DNA of 47,530 nucleotides from an uncultured Alphaproteobacteria bacterium (GTDB lineage: Bacteria > Pseudomonadota > Alphaproteobacteria > CAAHEQ01 > UBA3637). The notes under the pieces were generated by a model. The model was given only the letters and a program-made list of their open reading frames with translations. It was not told the origin of the DNA and searched no databases. Below are positions 14,193 through 23,459 of the stretch, piece by piece. Numbering within the stretch: the stretch's first letter is position 1; every line of letters begins with the position of its first letter. The DNA lies in contig CASEYR010000007.1 in assembly GCA_949292205.1 (NCBI GenBank), positions 1 through 47,530 of the forward strand. The letters are read 5' to 3'. A program made the position numbers and the translations under genes.

Positions 14193-14723
14193 GTGAAGTT
14201 AAAATTCTCCTCTTTAATTAGAAAATCCCAGAAGAATTCTATATATTTTCCTCGATTGCTTGATGGTAGAGAGAAGGAAATAGAGAATTTGTATAATTCA
14301 AATTTAACGATTCAAAAAATAGCCCAAAAGCTCAATGTCAGCACAACTGTAGTGTATAAAAAGCTAAAGGCTATGAAAATCAAAAAAAGGAAGCCTCGAT
14401 TTAGAATTAAACAATTAAATAAAAAACAAATAATAGAATTAGAGGAACTTGGATTATCCAAAGTAGCTATCGCAAAAAAATTAAATTGTTGTACCATATC
14501 AGACAGTAAAAAAATCAAAAAACTTAATCTTCCTCAACCAATAAAAAAACAAGAGAGAAATTCAGCCTTGAAAGGGCATGATGAAGAACTTAAGCAAATG
14601 TATCTTTCTGGAGTACTCATAAAGAATATTGGGGAATACTTTGGAGTAGTCAGTTCAACTATTATTTACAGACTAACCAAATTGGGAATATATCAACCAT
14701 ATAAAAACAAAGGAGCCATTTAA
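14193..14723 (+). CDS. Protein with three tandem helix-turn-helix repeats, likely operon regulator
   Basis: A 176-residue, very basic protein made of three similar ~37-residue units: EIENLYNSNLTIQKIAQKLN, QIIELEELGLSKVAIAKKLN and ELKQMYLSGVLIKNIGEYFG, each followed by a (V/I)-x-x-(R/K)-(L/K) recognition-helix segment and a basic linker. This is the resolvase/invertase type of HTH without a catalytic domain. GTG start with GTGAGGAG upstream. The last base of its stop is the first base of rmlB, so it is co-transcribed with the polysaccharide genes and is likely to bind DNA near its own promoter or at recombination sites. No exact family is recognised. Confidence 0.65.
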   Translation: MKLKFSSLIRKSQKNSIYFPRLLDGREKEIENLYNSNLTIQKIAQKLNVSTTVVYKKLKAMKIKKRKPRFRIKQLNKKQIIELEELGLSKVAIAKKLNCCTISDSKKIKKLNLPQPIKKQERNSALKGHDEELKQMYLSGVLIKNIGEYFGVVSSTIIYRLTKLGIYQPYKNKGAI

Positions 14724-15727
14724 TGAAACCCATTCTTGTAACAGGTGGAGCCGGTTTTATCGGATCAAACTTCGTACCGTATTTTTGTGAAAAGTATCCG
14801 AATTATCATATTATCAACTTGGACAAGTTAACTTATGCCGGTAACTTGGATAACTTAAAAGAGTGTAACAAGATGTCTAATTATACCTTTATCCAAGGAG
14901 ATATCTGTGACAGACCCCTGATTGAAAAATTGTTCCAAGAATATGATATTCACGGAGTCATTCATTTTGCCGCAGAAAGCCATGTGGATAATTCCATCAA
15001 AAATCCAAGCGCTTTTATTAAAACAAACATTGAGGGTACTTTTAACTTAATTGATGTAGCCTTCCGTCATTGGATGGCGGGACCAAACAAGACAAAAAGC
15101 GGTTATGAAAATTGCCGTTTTCATCACATATCAACGGATGAAGTTTATGGCACTTTGGGACAAGAGGGATATTTTTCGGAAAGTACTCCCTATGCTCCGA
15201 ATAGTCCCTACTCTGCCAGCAAGGCCAGCTCTGACTTTATCGTCCGAGCATATCACCACACCTTCGGTATGAATGTGACAACCTCTAATTGCTCCAACAA
15301 CTATGGTCCTAAACAACACCATGAAAAGCTGATTCCTCATATTATCAGCAAGGCTCTGTCTGAACAACCTCTGCCAATTTACGGTAAAGGAGAAAATGTC
15401 CGAGATTGGCTGTATGTATTAGATCATTGCAAAGCCATCGATTTAATTTACCACACAGGTAAATCCGGAGAAACATACAATGTCGGCGGTCATAATGAAC
15501 GTAATAATATCACGATTGTTAAGACAATCTGTGCCATATTGGATAAAAAAAGACCTCGTAAAAACGGTCAAAAATATGAAGATTTGATTACTTTTGTTCA
15601 AGATCGTGCCGGACATGATTTCCGCTATGCTATTGATGCAACAAAATTGGAAACCGAACTGGGCTGGAAAGCCGAAGAAACTTTCGACACCGGCATCGTT
15701 AAAACCGTAGAGTGGTATCTGAAATGA
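14723..15727 (+). CDS. rfbB: dTDP-glucose 4,6-dehydratase
   Basis: A 334-residue extended SDR. It has the NAD-binding GGAGFIGSN (8-16), the HFAAESHVDNS motif at 81-91, catalytic T138-D139-E140 in ISTDEVYG, and Y163-SAS-K167. All residues needed to convert dTDP-glucose to dTDP-4-keto-6-deoxyglucose are in place. In this operon the product would feed the WecE-like aminotransferase at 16596. No rmlA, rmlC or rmlD is present, so the precursor must come from elsewhere and rhamnose is not the evident product. A diverged paralogue lies at 27812-28816. Confidence 0.92.
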   Translation: MKPILVTGGAGFIGSNFVPYFCEKYPNYHIINLDKLTYAGNLDNLKECNKMSNYTFIQGDICDRPLIEKLFQEYDIHGVIHFAAESHVDNSIKNPSAFIKTNIEGTFNLIDVAFRHWMAGPNKTKSGYENCRFHHISTDEVYGTLGQEGYFSESTPYAPNSPYSASKASSDFIVRAYHHTFGMNVTTSNCSNNYGPKQHHEKLIPHIISKALSEQPLPIYGKGENVRDWLYVLDHCKAIDLIYHTGKSGETYNVGGHNERNNITIVKTICAILDKKRPRKNGQKYEDLITFVQDRAGHDFRYAIDATKLETELGWKAEETFDTGIVKTVEWYLK

Positions 15728-16599
15728 AGCCGATTTTAGTTCATGTACATATCTTTTATCCCGACCTATGGCCGGAATTGAAAGCATGTATTTTGAACAT
15801 TCATCCATATCCATTTGAACTCTTCGTGACCTTGGTTGATAATCATACCGATATCATAAAAGATGTACATCACAACTTTCCAAAGGCTAAAATTGAAATT
15901 GTTGAAAATCGGGGCTATGATATTGCACCTTTCATCTATATTCTAAATCAAGCTGATTTAGATGCCTATTCCTATATCGTTAAACTGCATACAAAACGAG
16001 ACATACCAAAACATGCTTTGCTGTTCAGGGAGTTATCCGGCAGTATGTGGCGTGAAAAGTTATTATCGTTTATAAAAACCCCCGAACAATTTCAAAAATA
16101 TCTGGATTCTTTTGAAAAGAATGAACAAATCGGCATGCAAAATGATTATCACTTAATCGTAAAAAATGATTTTTATGATAAAACAGCTCAAAAGAATCTT
16201 CTTATCTTTCTGAAACAAAACGGATTGAAAAACATAAAGTATCGTTTTGTTGCCGGAACTATGTTCTTTGCCCGAGCTTGTATCTTTAAAGATATTCAAA
16301 AATTAAATATCTCTGCCACTGATTTTAAGATAGAAAATAATCATAAATCTCAGCTGGCTCATGTTTTTGAGCGCTTATTCGGTTATTTTGTGTACAAAAA
16401 CGGCTTTATTGTATCTGACGGTCCCATACAACAATCCATTCAAGAAAAATATCTAAATAGACTGTTTTTTCATCACTGTTTTATCGATCCAATTTTTCGT
16501 TTTTTTTATCAAAAAAAGAGGACGAAATCCGGTAAAATAATAATTAAGATTTGTAAAATACCTGTTTATATCAAACATATTGAGGTTGATTTATCATGA
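15724..16599 (+). CDS. RgpF-like rhamnan synthesis family protein (putative glycosyltransferase)
   Basis: A 291-residue protein of the RgpF/rhamnan synthesis F family. The N-terminus ILVHVHIFYPDLWPEL, VENRGYDIAPFIYIL, YIVKLHTKRD and GTMFFARA are the usual landmarks; the NxGxDxxPF block is the family signature. ATG 15724 overlaps the rmlB stop by 4 bp and is preferred to GTG 15712. Members occur in cell-wall polysaccharide operons and are treated as glycosyltransferases. The C-terminus carries the short motif KICKIPVYIKH that recurs in other glycosyltransferases of this window. Confidence 0.8.
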   Translation: MKPILVHVHIFYPDLWPELKACILNIHPYPFELFVTLVDNHTDIIKDVHHNFPKAKIEIVENRGYDIAPFIYILNQADLDAYSYIVKLHTKRDIPKHALLFRELSGSMWREKLLSFIKTPEQFQKYLDSFEKNEQIGMQNDYHLIVKNDFYDKTAQKNLLIFLKQNGLKNIKYRFVAGTMFFARACIFKDIQKLNISATDFKIENNHKSQLAHVFERLFGYFVYKNGFIVSDGPIQQSIQEKYLNRLFFHHCFIDPIFRFFYQKKRTKSGKIIIKICKIPVYIKHIEVDLS

Positions 16600-17726
16600 T
16601 AAACTTTAATGTCCCCACTTATACAGATAAAACAAAACAGTATATTTTAGATGTATTTGCTGAAAAACATGCCTCTGGTGATGGTAAATATACAAAGCTA
16701 TGCCATGATTGGTTTAAAAGACAATTAAACTGCAAACAAGCCCTGTTAGTTCATTCAGGAACAGCCGCATTGGAAATGGCAGCTATCTTGGCTGATCTAA
16801 AACCGGGTGATGAGGTAATTATGCCTTCTTACACTTTTTGCTCGACGGCAAACGCGTTTGTGTTGCAAGGTGCTGTACCCGTCTTTATAGATATTCGTCC
16901 GGATACATTAAATCTAGACGAAACAAAAATTGAAGCCGCTATTACGTCTAAAACGAAAGCTATTTGCTGTGTTCATTATGCAGGAGTCTCTTGTGAAATG
17001 GATACAATTATGGATATCGCACGTCGTTATAATTTATTGGTTATTGAGGATGCGGCTCAAGCTTTTGATTCATATTATAAAGGAAAACCGCTGGGAACAA
17101 TCGGAGATATGGGATGTTTTTCTTTCCATGAAACGAAAAACATTATGTCTGGTGAAGGGGGATTATTTGTCACCAATAATCCTAAAATTTCAGATCGAGC
17201 AGAGCTCATTCGTGAAAAAGGCACGAATCGCAGTAAGTTTTTTAGAGGTCAAGTAGATAAGTATACTTGGGTAGATAAGGGGTCTTCTTATTTACCAAGT
17301 GATATTATTGCCGCTTATTTATATTCAGTTTTAGAAATATCAAATAATATCCAAGAAAAAAGAAAATATATCTGGCAAAAATATTATGAGGCTTTTATAC
17401 AACTGCAAGATCAGAAAAAAATTCGATTACCGATAATTCCAACAGATTGTACAAATAATGCTCATATGTTTTATTTTTTGTTTGATTCGCTGGAAACAAG
17501 AACTGACTTTATTTCATATTTAAAAAGGTATGACATTCAGACTCCGTTCCATTATATTCCGTTGCACTCTGCACCAATGGGATTAGACCATTGTAGAACT
17601 CATGGAGATATGTCTATAACTAATCGTGTTAGTGATACACTTGTACGACTTCCGATCTATTTTGATATGACGGATACAGATTTAAAAACGACTATTAAAA
17701 CTATTTTAGAATTCTGGGAAAAGTAA
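16596..17726 (+). CDS. wecE: dTDP-4-amino-4,6-dideoxygalactose transaminase (WecE/RffA-like)
   Basis: A 376-residue PLP enzyme of the DegT/DnrJ/EryC1 group that follows E. coli WecE along its whole length: GDEVIMPSYTFCSTANAFVL, CCVHYAGVSCEMDTIMDIAR, EDAAQAF, SFHETKN with PLP-Lys K181, and REKGTNRSKFFRGQVDKYTW. WecE converts dTDP-4-keto-6-deoxyglucose and glutamate to dTDP-Fuc4N. The RmlB product two genes upstream is the right substrate, so the two form a pathway. It overlaps the previous gene by 4 bp. Other sugar 4-aminotransferases share the fold, but the local similarity to WecE is unusually close. Confidence 0.88.
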   Translation: MINFNVPTYTDKTKQYILDVFAEKHASGDGKYTKLCHDWFKRQLNCKQALLVHSGTAALEMAAILADLKPGDEVIMPSYTFCSTANAFVLQGAVPVFIDIRPDTLNLDETKIEAAITSKTKAICCVHYAGVSCEMDTIMDIARRYNLLVIEDAAQAFDSYYKGKPLGTIGDMGCFSFHETKNIMSGEGGLFVTNNPKISDRAELIREKGTNRSKFFRGQVDKYTWVDKGSSYLPSDIIAAYLYSVLEISNNIQEKRKYIWQKYYEAFIQLQDQKKIRLPIIPTDCTNNAHMFYFLFDSLETRTDFISYLKRYDIQTPFHYIPLHSAPMGLDHCRTHGDMSITNRVSDTLVRLPIYFDMTDTDLKTTIKTILEFWEK

Positions 17727-19061
17727 ATGAAAATTTGGACATATGCAAATCAAAAACTGTATGTTTTAGGTATCAAAATCGCTGAAGTGAAAATTAAAAG
17801 CAGAGGAGCTTATTTCAATATATTTGGATTACCTATCTATCATCTGAAATTTATCTCTACGATGTCTAAATTTTTAAGTAGTAACCAGTTTGATGCTCGA
17901 AAATATGATAAGCTTATTGCAAAAAAGGTTGATGGTATTCACGTTAAGTCGTTTAATCAAAAGCCTAAAAATGTTGCGTTTTTAGCTACTATGCTATATG
18001 ATTCGGGGGGACATACAAAATGTATTCGAGATTTGACAAAATCGATGAAGAGCATTTATACGCAAAAACTATTTTTAACCAGAAAGTCAAAACCTCTCAA
18101 AATTTTGGATGAATTAAATTCATTCATAGAAGTACAGGATTTTAATATAGGTTTTAGTATAAAAGACTCTATTCGAAATATTGTCAATCAGATAATAGCG
18201 TTTCAACCTAAAGTTGTCTTTGGGTATATTCATCCGGATGATTTTATAGGAGCCAGTGTCTTGGCTGTTTTAAAAAAATTAAATATTAAGATACTATTTT
18301 TCGATCATGCTTCTCATTATCCGACTCTAGGTATGTCTTTCGCCGATTTGATTTTAGAAGGAATGCCGTCTACGGAAAAGCTTACTTGGGAAAAACGAGG
18401 TTTTAAAAACACAAAAATTGTTGGTCTTCAATCTCTTCAAAAGGGTGAGACAAAATATTATTCTCATCAGGAACTAAAGGAACTTAAAAATCAGATCGGA
18501 GTATCATCCGAAAATCTTATTACAATGAGTGGCGGTTCTAGTTATAAATTTTTTGATAAAGAAACTTCACCTTATTTGGAAATGATAAAACGGTTACTTT
18601 TAAAAGAACCAAATCTGACGCATATATGGATGACAGAGCTTCAGCCTCTGCAAAAAATAATTTTTGATAAAATTTTAGATGATAAAAATCTTAAAAAGAG
18701 GGTGATTATTCTTCCATTTCAAAAGGAATTTGATAAATATTTTCAATTGGCAGATGTCTTCATAGATTCGTTTCCCGTATCAGCTGCTTTAACTCAGATT
18801 GATTTAATGCGAAACAGAGTGGCAAGTGTTGTGAAGATAAATCGTGAAGTACCACATTTTTCATTTCATGAATACCAAATGCCGAATTATCCGTATATGT
18901 TTGAAAAAGAATCGGATATGGAAAGAGCAATTTTGGAATTACTGCACGATAAACAAAAACGAGATGATATTATTGAAAAAAATTATAACTTTTGGTTAAC
19001 GAATTATGAAAGTGATATTTTTAGAGATAAAATTATAAATATTATAGAGGAAAAAATCTAA
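17727..19061 (+). CDS. GT-B type glycosyltransferase of uncertain family
   Basis: A 444-residue protein with a two-domain GT-B look. The N-terminal domain has NVAFLATMLYDSGGHTKCIR, in which the GGH after a hydrophobic strand resembles a nucleotide-sugar transferase glycine loop, and VVFGYIHPDDF. The C-terminal domain has IGVSSENLITMSGGSSYKFF, THIWMTELQPL and FDKYFQLADVFIDSFPVSAA, like the sugar-nucleotide end of GT4/GT41-type enzymes. Residues ~20-45 carry the IFGLPIYHLK motif shared with other proteins of the cluster. It abuts the aminotransferase and overlaps the WbqC gene by one base. Donor and acceptor are unknown. Confidence 0.65.
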   Translation: MKIWTYANQKLYVLGIKIAEVKIKSRGAYFNIFGLPIYHLKFISTMSKFLSSNQFDARKYDKLIAKKVDGIHVKSFNQKPKNVAFLATMLYDSGGHTKCIRDLTKSMKSIYTQKLFLTRKSKPLKILDELNSFIEVQDFNIGFSIKDSIRNIVNQIIAFQPKVVFGYIHPDDFIGASVLAVLKKLNIKILFFDHASHYPTLGMSFADLILEGMPSTEKLTWEKRGFKNTKIVGLQSLQKGETKYYSHQELKELKNQIGVSSENLITMSGGSSYKFFDKETSPYLEMIKRLLLKEPNLTHIWMTELQPLQKIIFDKILDDKNLKKRVIILPFQKEFDKYFQLADVFIDSFPVSAALTQIDLMRNRVASVVKINREVPHFSFHEYQMPNYPYMFEKESDMERAILELLHDKQKRDDIIEKNYNFWLTNYESDIFRDKIINIIEEKI

Positions 19062-19768
19062 TGTCCAAGAAAATAGCTATTCTACAATCTAATTACATCC
19101 CTTGGAAGGGTTATTTTGATATCATTGGGTCAGTTGACGAATTTATCTTTTACGATGAAATGCAATATACCAAAAATGATTGGCGCAACAGAAATAAGAT
19201 TAAAACAAAAAACGGAGTTCAATGGTTGTCCATACCTGTTATTACAAAAGGGCACCTAACAAATGATGTCAAAATTATTGATGCCAGAATTGTAGATGCC
19301 AAATGGGCTGTTAAACACTGGAATACAGTCAAACAATTCTATGGTAAAGCACCTTATTTTAAACAATATAAAGATATTTTCGAAAAATTGTATCAAGAAT
19401 GTGCTTTTGAAGACCGTCTTTGTCAAGTTAATTATAAGTTTATTTATGCCATTTGCGATATTTTAGGTATTAAAACAAAAATATCATTCAGTCAGGACTA
19501 CGGGTTAATTGAAGGAAAAACAGAGCGACTGGTTGATTTAGTTCGAAAAGCCGGAGGCACGGAATACTTATCCGGTCCTGCAGCTAAAGATTATATTGTT
19601 TCTGACCTATTTGATAAAGCCGGCATCAAGCTTTCTTGGATGGATTATACGGGATACCCTGAGTATCCGCAACTTTATCCTCCTTTTGAACATGGAGTCA
19701 GTATACTAGATTTAATTTTTAATTGTGGACCTCAAGCAAATAGCTATATGAAATGGAGAAATAAATGA
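19061..19768 (+). CDS. WbqC-family protein
   Basis: A 235-residue WbqC-like protein. The signature N-terminus (IAILQSNYIPWKGYFDII, then DEFIFYDEMQYTKNDWRNRN) and the later FSQDYG, TEYLSGPAAKDYI and SILDLIFNCG are all present. WbqC proteins are found in O-antigen and aminosugar operons beside WecE-like aminotransferases, as here. A role as an amide-forming or nucleotide-sugar-modifying enzyme has been proposed for relatives, but it is not settled. It overlaps both neighbours by 1 and 4 bp. Confidence 0.85.
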   Translation: MSKKIAILQSNYIPWKGYFDIIGSVDEFIFYDEMQYTKNDWRNRNKIKTKNGVQWLSIPVITKGHLTNDVKIIDARIVDAKWAVKHWNTVKQFYGKAPYFKQYKDIFEKLYQECAFEDRLCQVNYKFIYAICDILGIKTKISFSQDYGLIEGKTERLVDLVRKAGGTEYLSGPAAKDYIVSDLFDKAGIKLSWMDYTGYPEYPQLYPPFEHGVSILDLIFNCGPQANSYMKWRNK

Positions 19769-20601
19769 CCAAAATTCTTATTACCGGAGCAAATGGCTAT
19801 ATCGGACGTCATGTCGTTTCTTATGCCGCTAAACAGGGATTGGATATTGTAACAGTCGATTTTAAAAATCAAATGCCGCATAAAGGTATTAAAGCTATTG
19901 AGATAGATATTTTAAAAGAAGCCGGAAATCCGGATTTATATAATTGCTTTGGGCGACCGGATGTTGTTCTTCATTTAGCTTGGCAAGATGGATTTAATCA
20001 TAAAGCGGATAGTCATATCAATAACTTACCGGCACATTACGCTTTTTTAAAAAATATGATAGATGCCGGATGTTCATCTTTGGCTGTTATGGGTTCGATG
20101 CACGAAGTAGGATATTATGAGGGGGCAATTAGTGCTGATACACCCTGTAATCCATTGTCACTTTATGGGATTGCTAAAAATGCTTTGCGTCAAGCTATAC
20201 TGACTTACACGGAGGATAAAAATGTCTCTGTAAAATGGCTGCGAGCTTTTTATATTACGGGAGACGATGAACATAATAACTCTATATTTACTAAAATTTT
20301 AGAAATGGCAAAAGCAGGACAGAAAACTTTTCCTTTTACATCAGGTCTTAATAAATATGACTTTTTAGATGTTGATGAATTAGCGGAACAAGTGGTAACT
20401 CTTTCATTACAAAAAGAAAAGACAGGTATTATTAATGTTTGTAGTGGAAAACCCGTTAGCTTAAAGGATAAAGTCGAATCATTTATTAAACAGAAGAGTC
20501 TTGACATTCAGCCGGAATACGGTAAGTTTCCAAATAGAAAATATGACTCTCCGGCTATTTGGGGAATACCCGTGAACTTTAATAAAGAAAGGGAAGAATA
20601 A
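19765..20601 (+). CDS. NAD-dependent sugar epimerase/reductase (extended SDR)
   Basis: A 278-residue extended SDR with GANGYIG (residues 7-13) for NAD(P) binding, the active Ser region MGSMHEVGYYEG and YGIAKNAL as the Y-x-x-x-K pair. The shortness and the F-x-x-Y-T-G-like C-terminal half suggest a reductase or epimerase of nucleotide sugars rather than a dehydratase. It lies between WbqC and an acetyltransferase and probably modifies the 4-amino-6-deoxy sugar or a second dTDP sugar. The exact reaction cannot be read from sequence. Confidence 0.8.
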   Translation: MTKILITGANGYIGRHVVSYAAKQGLDIVTVDFKNQMPHKGIKAIEIDILKEAGNPDLYNCFGRPDVVLHLAWQDGFNHKADSHINNLPAHYAFLKNMIDAGCSSLAVMGSMHEVGYYEGAISADTPCNPLSLYGIAKNALRQAILTYTEDKNVSVKWLRAFYITGDDEHNNSIFTKILEMAKAGQKTFPFTSGLNKYDFLDVDELAEQVVTLSLQKEKTGIINVCSGKPVSLKDKVESFIKQKSLDIQPEYGKFPNRKYDSPAIWGIPVNFNKEREE

Positions 20602-20602
20602 C

Positions 20603-21199
20603 ATGTTTCGTAAATTAAGAAAAAGGCTGTTTTCCCAAAAAATAAAAACGGATGTATCTGTTATGGTAATGCCGGTTCCTCCTATAAAAAATGTAGGTAG
20701 ATGTACGTATTTTAATTGTGATTTAACCATAGATAATCCAAATACCTCTATCGGATCTTTTGTGTCAATAGGTGCACATGTTGTTTTGGGACACGGTGAA
20801 CATCCATTAAACTTTCTTGGTACAAGTCCTTATTTTTATTTTGATGAACTTGGCTGGAAAAGCTCATCTCAGGTAGCACATGGTGAGTATTGGCAATCAC
20901 AACCCATTATAATTGGTAATGATGTGTGGATAGGTGATAGAGTTTTTATCAAAAATGGGATTAAGATTGGAGATGGAGCCGTCATAGGAGCTTGCTCGGT
21001 TGTAACAAAAGATGTTCCACCTTATGCAGTTGTTGCCGGCAGTCCCGCACATATCATAAAATATCGTTTTGAAGATAAGGTTATTCAAAAATTATTACGT
21101 TATAAATGGTGGGAGTTGGATGATGAAACCATTCGGAAAATTCCTTATGATAATTTAGATGCCGCTCTGGTATTTTTAGAACAGGAAAGGAATAAATAA
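20603..21199 (+). CDS. Hexapeptide-repeat acetyltransferase (CatB/VioB-like)
   Basis: A 198-residue left-handed beta-helix acyltransferase. Hexapeptide repeats run from TSIGSFVSIGAHVVLG to IIIGNDVWIGDRVFIKNGI and IGDGAVIGACSVVTKDVPPY, followed by the AGSPAHIIKYRF end seen in xenobiotic and sugar acetyltransferases. The catalytic-type His lies in LGHGEHP. Placed after the WecE-like enzyme, the likely substrate is the 4-amino group of dTDP-Fuc4N or a similar sugar, with acetyl-CoA as donor. The substrate is inferred. Confidence 0.85.
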   Translation: MFRKLRKRLFSQKIKTDVSVMVMPVPPIKNVGRCTYFNCDLTIDNPNTSIGSFVSIGAHVVLGHGEHPLNFLGTSPYFYFDELGWKSSSQVAHGEYWQSQPIIIGNDVWIGDRVFIKNGIKIGDGAVIGACSVVTKDVPPYAVVAGSPAHIIKYRFEDKVIQKLLRYKWWELDDETIRKIPYDNLDAALVFLEQERNK

Positions 21200-22114
21200 A
21201 TGTCCTTAATAAAAATCAAAACAAAAGGCAATATAATCAAATATAAGTTTATGAATTTTACCTTACTCAAGGCTATAATAAACGACAGCTATAAACGATA
21301 TTATATATTTAATTTACCTATTTACTCAAAGTTTGATTTTTTATCACTTGAGCGTAAGATAGATAGATTGCATCAATACGGGAGATACATTCCGGCCTAT
21401 ATTTTAGCACAAAAGATTCATAATGAAGTTTTTCCCAAGTACCGTAATTGCAATAAGGGAAAAGATATGGTTTTACTTGCCAGTGGTCCGACATTAGATT
21501 ATTTTGAGTCTATTAAAAATGCTGTTTATTTAGGCGTAAATGATTCTTTTAAAGCCGGTAAAGCAGAGTTAGATTATTTATTTGCTCAAGATTATCGAAA
21601 GCCACAACAAGAATTGTATGATAATTATAAGGGAAATAATTGTCGTAAATTTTATGGGATACATTATTATCAAATAATAGCTCAATCTTATGCGGATAAA
21701 GTTGGAGCAGAACGCTATGTTTTTATAGACCCTTATGAGGCACAGCCATATTGGCATTTTGCACCGGATATTTCTGTTTTACCGCTTTCTGCTTGTGAAT
21801 CAGTTGTCCATCCGGCTGTTCAATTTGCTCTCTGGACAGCTCCGAAACGCCTCTATTTAGTGGGATGTGACTCATCTAAAAAGGGGCATTCAAAAGCACT
21901 TGCTCGTTCTTCGTCAGGATTAAATTTAGATCGTCTAATAGAGGATTGGAAACTGTTAAAAAAACACGCAGAAGAACTCTATCCAAACACAGAGATTATT
22001 TCAGTCAATCCAGTCGGTTTAAAGGGATTATTTCATGATGTTTATACAGAGTCTTATTTAGCAGAGCATCCTGAAATTGACCGCAGTAATATTGAGATTT
22101 TGAAAGTAGAATAA
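21200..22114 (+). CDS. DUF115/GT42-like putative glycosyltransferase
   Basis: A 304-residue protein. After a lead-in with the YIFNLPIYSKF motif shared in this region, it has KDMVLLASGPTLDYF and AVYLGVNDSF, which resemble the (A/G)-x-GPSL start of DUF115 and GT42 sialyltransferase-like Rossmann proteins. Then come HPAVQFALWTAPKRLYLVGCDSS and KGHSKAL. In GT42 enzymes the second region is similarly followed by a His. It is next to the cytidylyltransferase fusion, so a CMP-sugar donor is plausible but unproven. A MAF-like or other GT-A role is the alternative. Confidence 0.5.
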   Translation: MSLIKIKTKGNIIKYKFMNFTLLKAIINDSYKRYYIFNLPIYSKFDFLSLERKIDRLHQYGRYIPAYILAQKIHNEVFPKYRNCNKGKDMVLLASGPTLDYFESIKNAVYLGVNDSFKAGKAELDYLFAQDYRKPQQELYDNYKGNNCRKFYGIHYYQIIAQSYADKVGAERYVFIDPYEAQPYWHFAPDISVLPLSACESVVHPAVQFALWTAPKRLYLVGCDSSKKGHSKALARSSSGLNLDRLIEDWKLLKKHAEELYPNTEIISVNPVGLKGLFHDVYTESYLAEHPEIDRSNIEILKVE

Positions 22115-22133
22115 AAGAGGAGAAAAATTAAAA

Positions 22134-23459
22134 ATGAAGGTATATGCATTTGTTCCGGCAAAGGGGACATCTGAAAGAGTCGAAAGCAAGAATATGCGTT
22201 TTTTAGACGGTGAGCGCCTTTATATTCGTGCATTAAAAACGTTACTAAAATGTAAGGAAATAGATAAAGTATTTTTGGATACAGAATCACAGGAAATGTA
22301 TAATATGGCGGACTATTTGCCTATTCATTTTATGAAGAGAGATCCATCATTGGCAAACAATAAAACGGATGGACATCAAATGTTTATGAATGAAGTTCAC
22401 CACTACCCAGATGCGGATATATATGTTCAGATGTTATGTACATCTCCTTTTATCCATCCCGAAACGATTGATAATGCTATTCGTACATTAAAGGAATCGG
22501 ATCAATATGATTCAGCTATTTTGATGAAAAAAGATAAATATTATTTTTGGAAAGATAATAAACCAACATATGATATTAACCACATTCCCAACAGTAAAGA
22601 CTTGTCGGAGACAATTATTGAATCGATGGGACTTTATATTCATAAAAAATCCAGTGCCTTAAAAACTAATCGTCGGTATGGTAATAATCCCTTATTAATT
22701 TATGGTCAGCTGGATGAATTAATTGATGTTAACACGCCCGAGGACTTAGATTTTGCAGAAACATATGCTAAAGGTTTAAGAAACGATGAAAATAAACGCT
22801 TAAATTTGATTAAGCATTTTATTTCATCATCAGCTCTATCTGATTTATTAGATGACATGAAAATAGAAAAAGGAGAGACTTGTGGCGCCGTTATTCCGAA
22901 TTGGAAGTGTAATTTGACGAATGCCAGAATTTGTGGTCGTGCAAACACTCTAAAATTAAGAGCGCTAAAAGACGGTGAAGATTTTCATGGCATTTACGAT
23001 GCGCTTAAATCATATGAGGGTATTACCTCTAACGAAGTTATTGTTGTTGAAAATGAGGTCAACACATTTGCGTATTTTGGAGATTTAAATGCACGATTAG
23101 CTATTCGAGCCGGAGCCTGTGCAACTGTCGTTGATGGAGCGACACGAGATTTAAAAGAAACGACAGCATTAAACTATCCCGTTTTTTGTCGCTCTTATAA
23201 TGCGACAGATGTGCGACGTCGAGCTACGGTAGAGTATATCAATAAACCCATCTATATTGGTCAAGATAAAATATGTAAAGTATCACCCGGAGATTTAATT
23301 TTTATAGATGAATGTGCTATGGTTGTTATTTATCAAGCATTTGAGGATGAAATCATAAAGCGTGTATTAAAAACATTTAAAAATGAAAAGCAAATCATTA
23401 ATGATATTTTAGAGGAACGAGATGTTTCAGATATTTGTCAAAACAGAGGTGCTTTTTAA
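22134..23459 (+). CDS. Fusion of CMP-sugar synthetase-like domain with RraA/HMG-aldolase-like domain
   Basis: A 441-residue two-domain protein. Residues 1 to about 225 are a cytidylyltransferase of the NeuA/KdsB type (VPAKGTSERVESKN is the CTP-binding loop, with Lys where Arg is usual; also YVQMLCTSPFIHPETIDNAI and IDVNTPEDLDFAE). Residues ~245-435 are RraA-like (CGAVIPNWKCNLTNARICGRA, YFGDLNARLAIRAGACATVV, DGATRD, SPGDLIFIDECAMVVI), keeping the R-D pair that binds substrate and metal in 4-hydroxy-4-methyl-2-oxoglutarate aldolases. The pairing suggests an aldolase making or cleaving a 2-keto acid next to its activation with CTP; that is inference. It overlaps the next gene by one base. Confidence 0.8.
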   Translation: MKVYAFVPAKGTSERVESKNMRFLDGERLYIRALKTLLKCKEIDKVFLDTESQEMYNMADYLPIHFMKRDPSLANNKTDGHQMFMNEVHHYPDADIYVQMLCTSPFIHPETIDNAIRTLKESDQYDSAILMKKDKYYFWKDNKPTYDINHIPNSKDLSETIIESMGLYIHKKSSALKTNRRYGNNPLLIYGQLDELIDVNTPEDLDFAETYAKGLRNDENKRLNLIKHFISSSALSDLLDDMKIEKGETCGAVIPNWKCNLTNARICGRANTLKLRALKDGEDFHGIYDALKSYEGITSNEVIVVENEVNTFAYFGDLNARLAIRAGACATVVDGATRDLKETTALNYPVFCRSYNATDVRRRATVEYINKPIYIGQDKICKVSPGDLIFIDECAMVVIYQAFEDEIIKRVLKTFKNEKQIINDILEERDVSDICQNRGAF

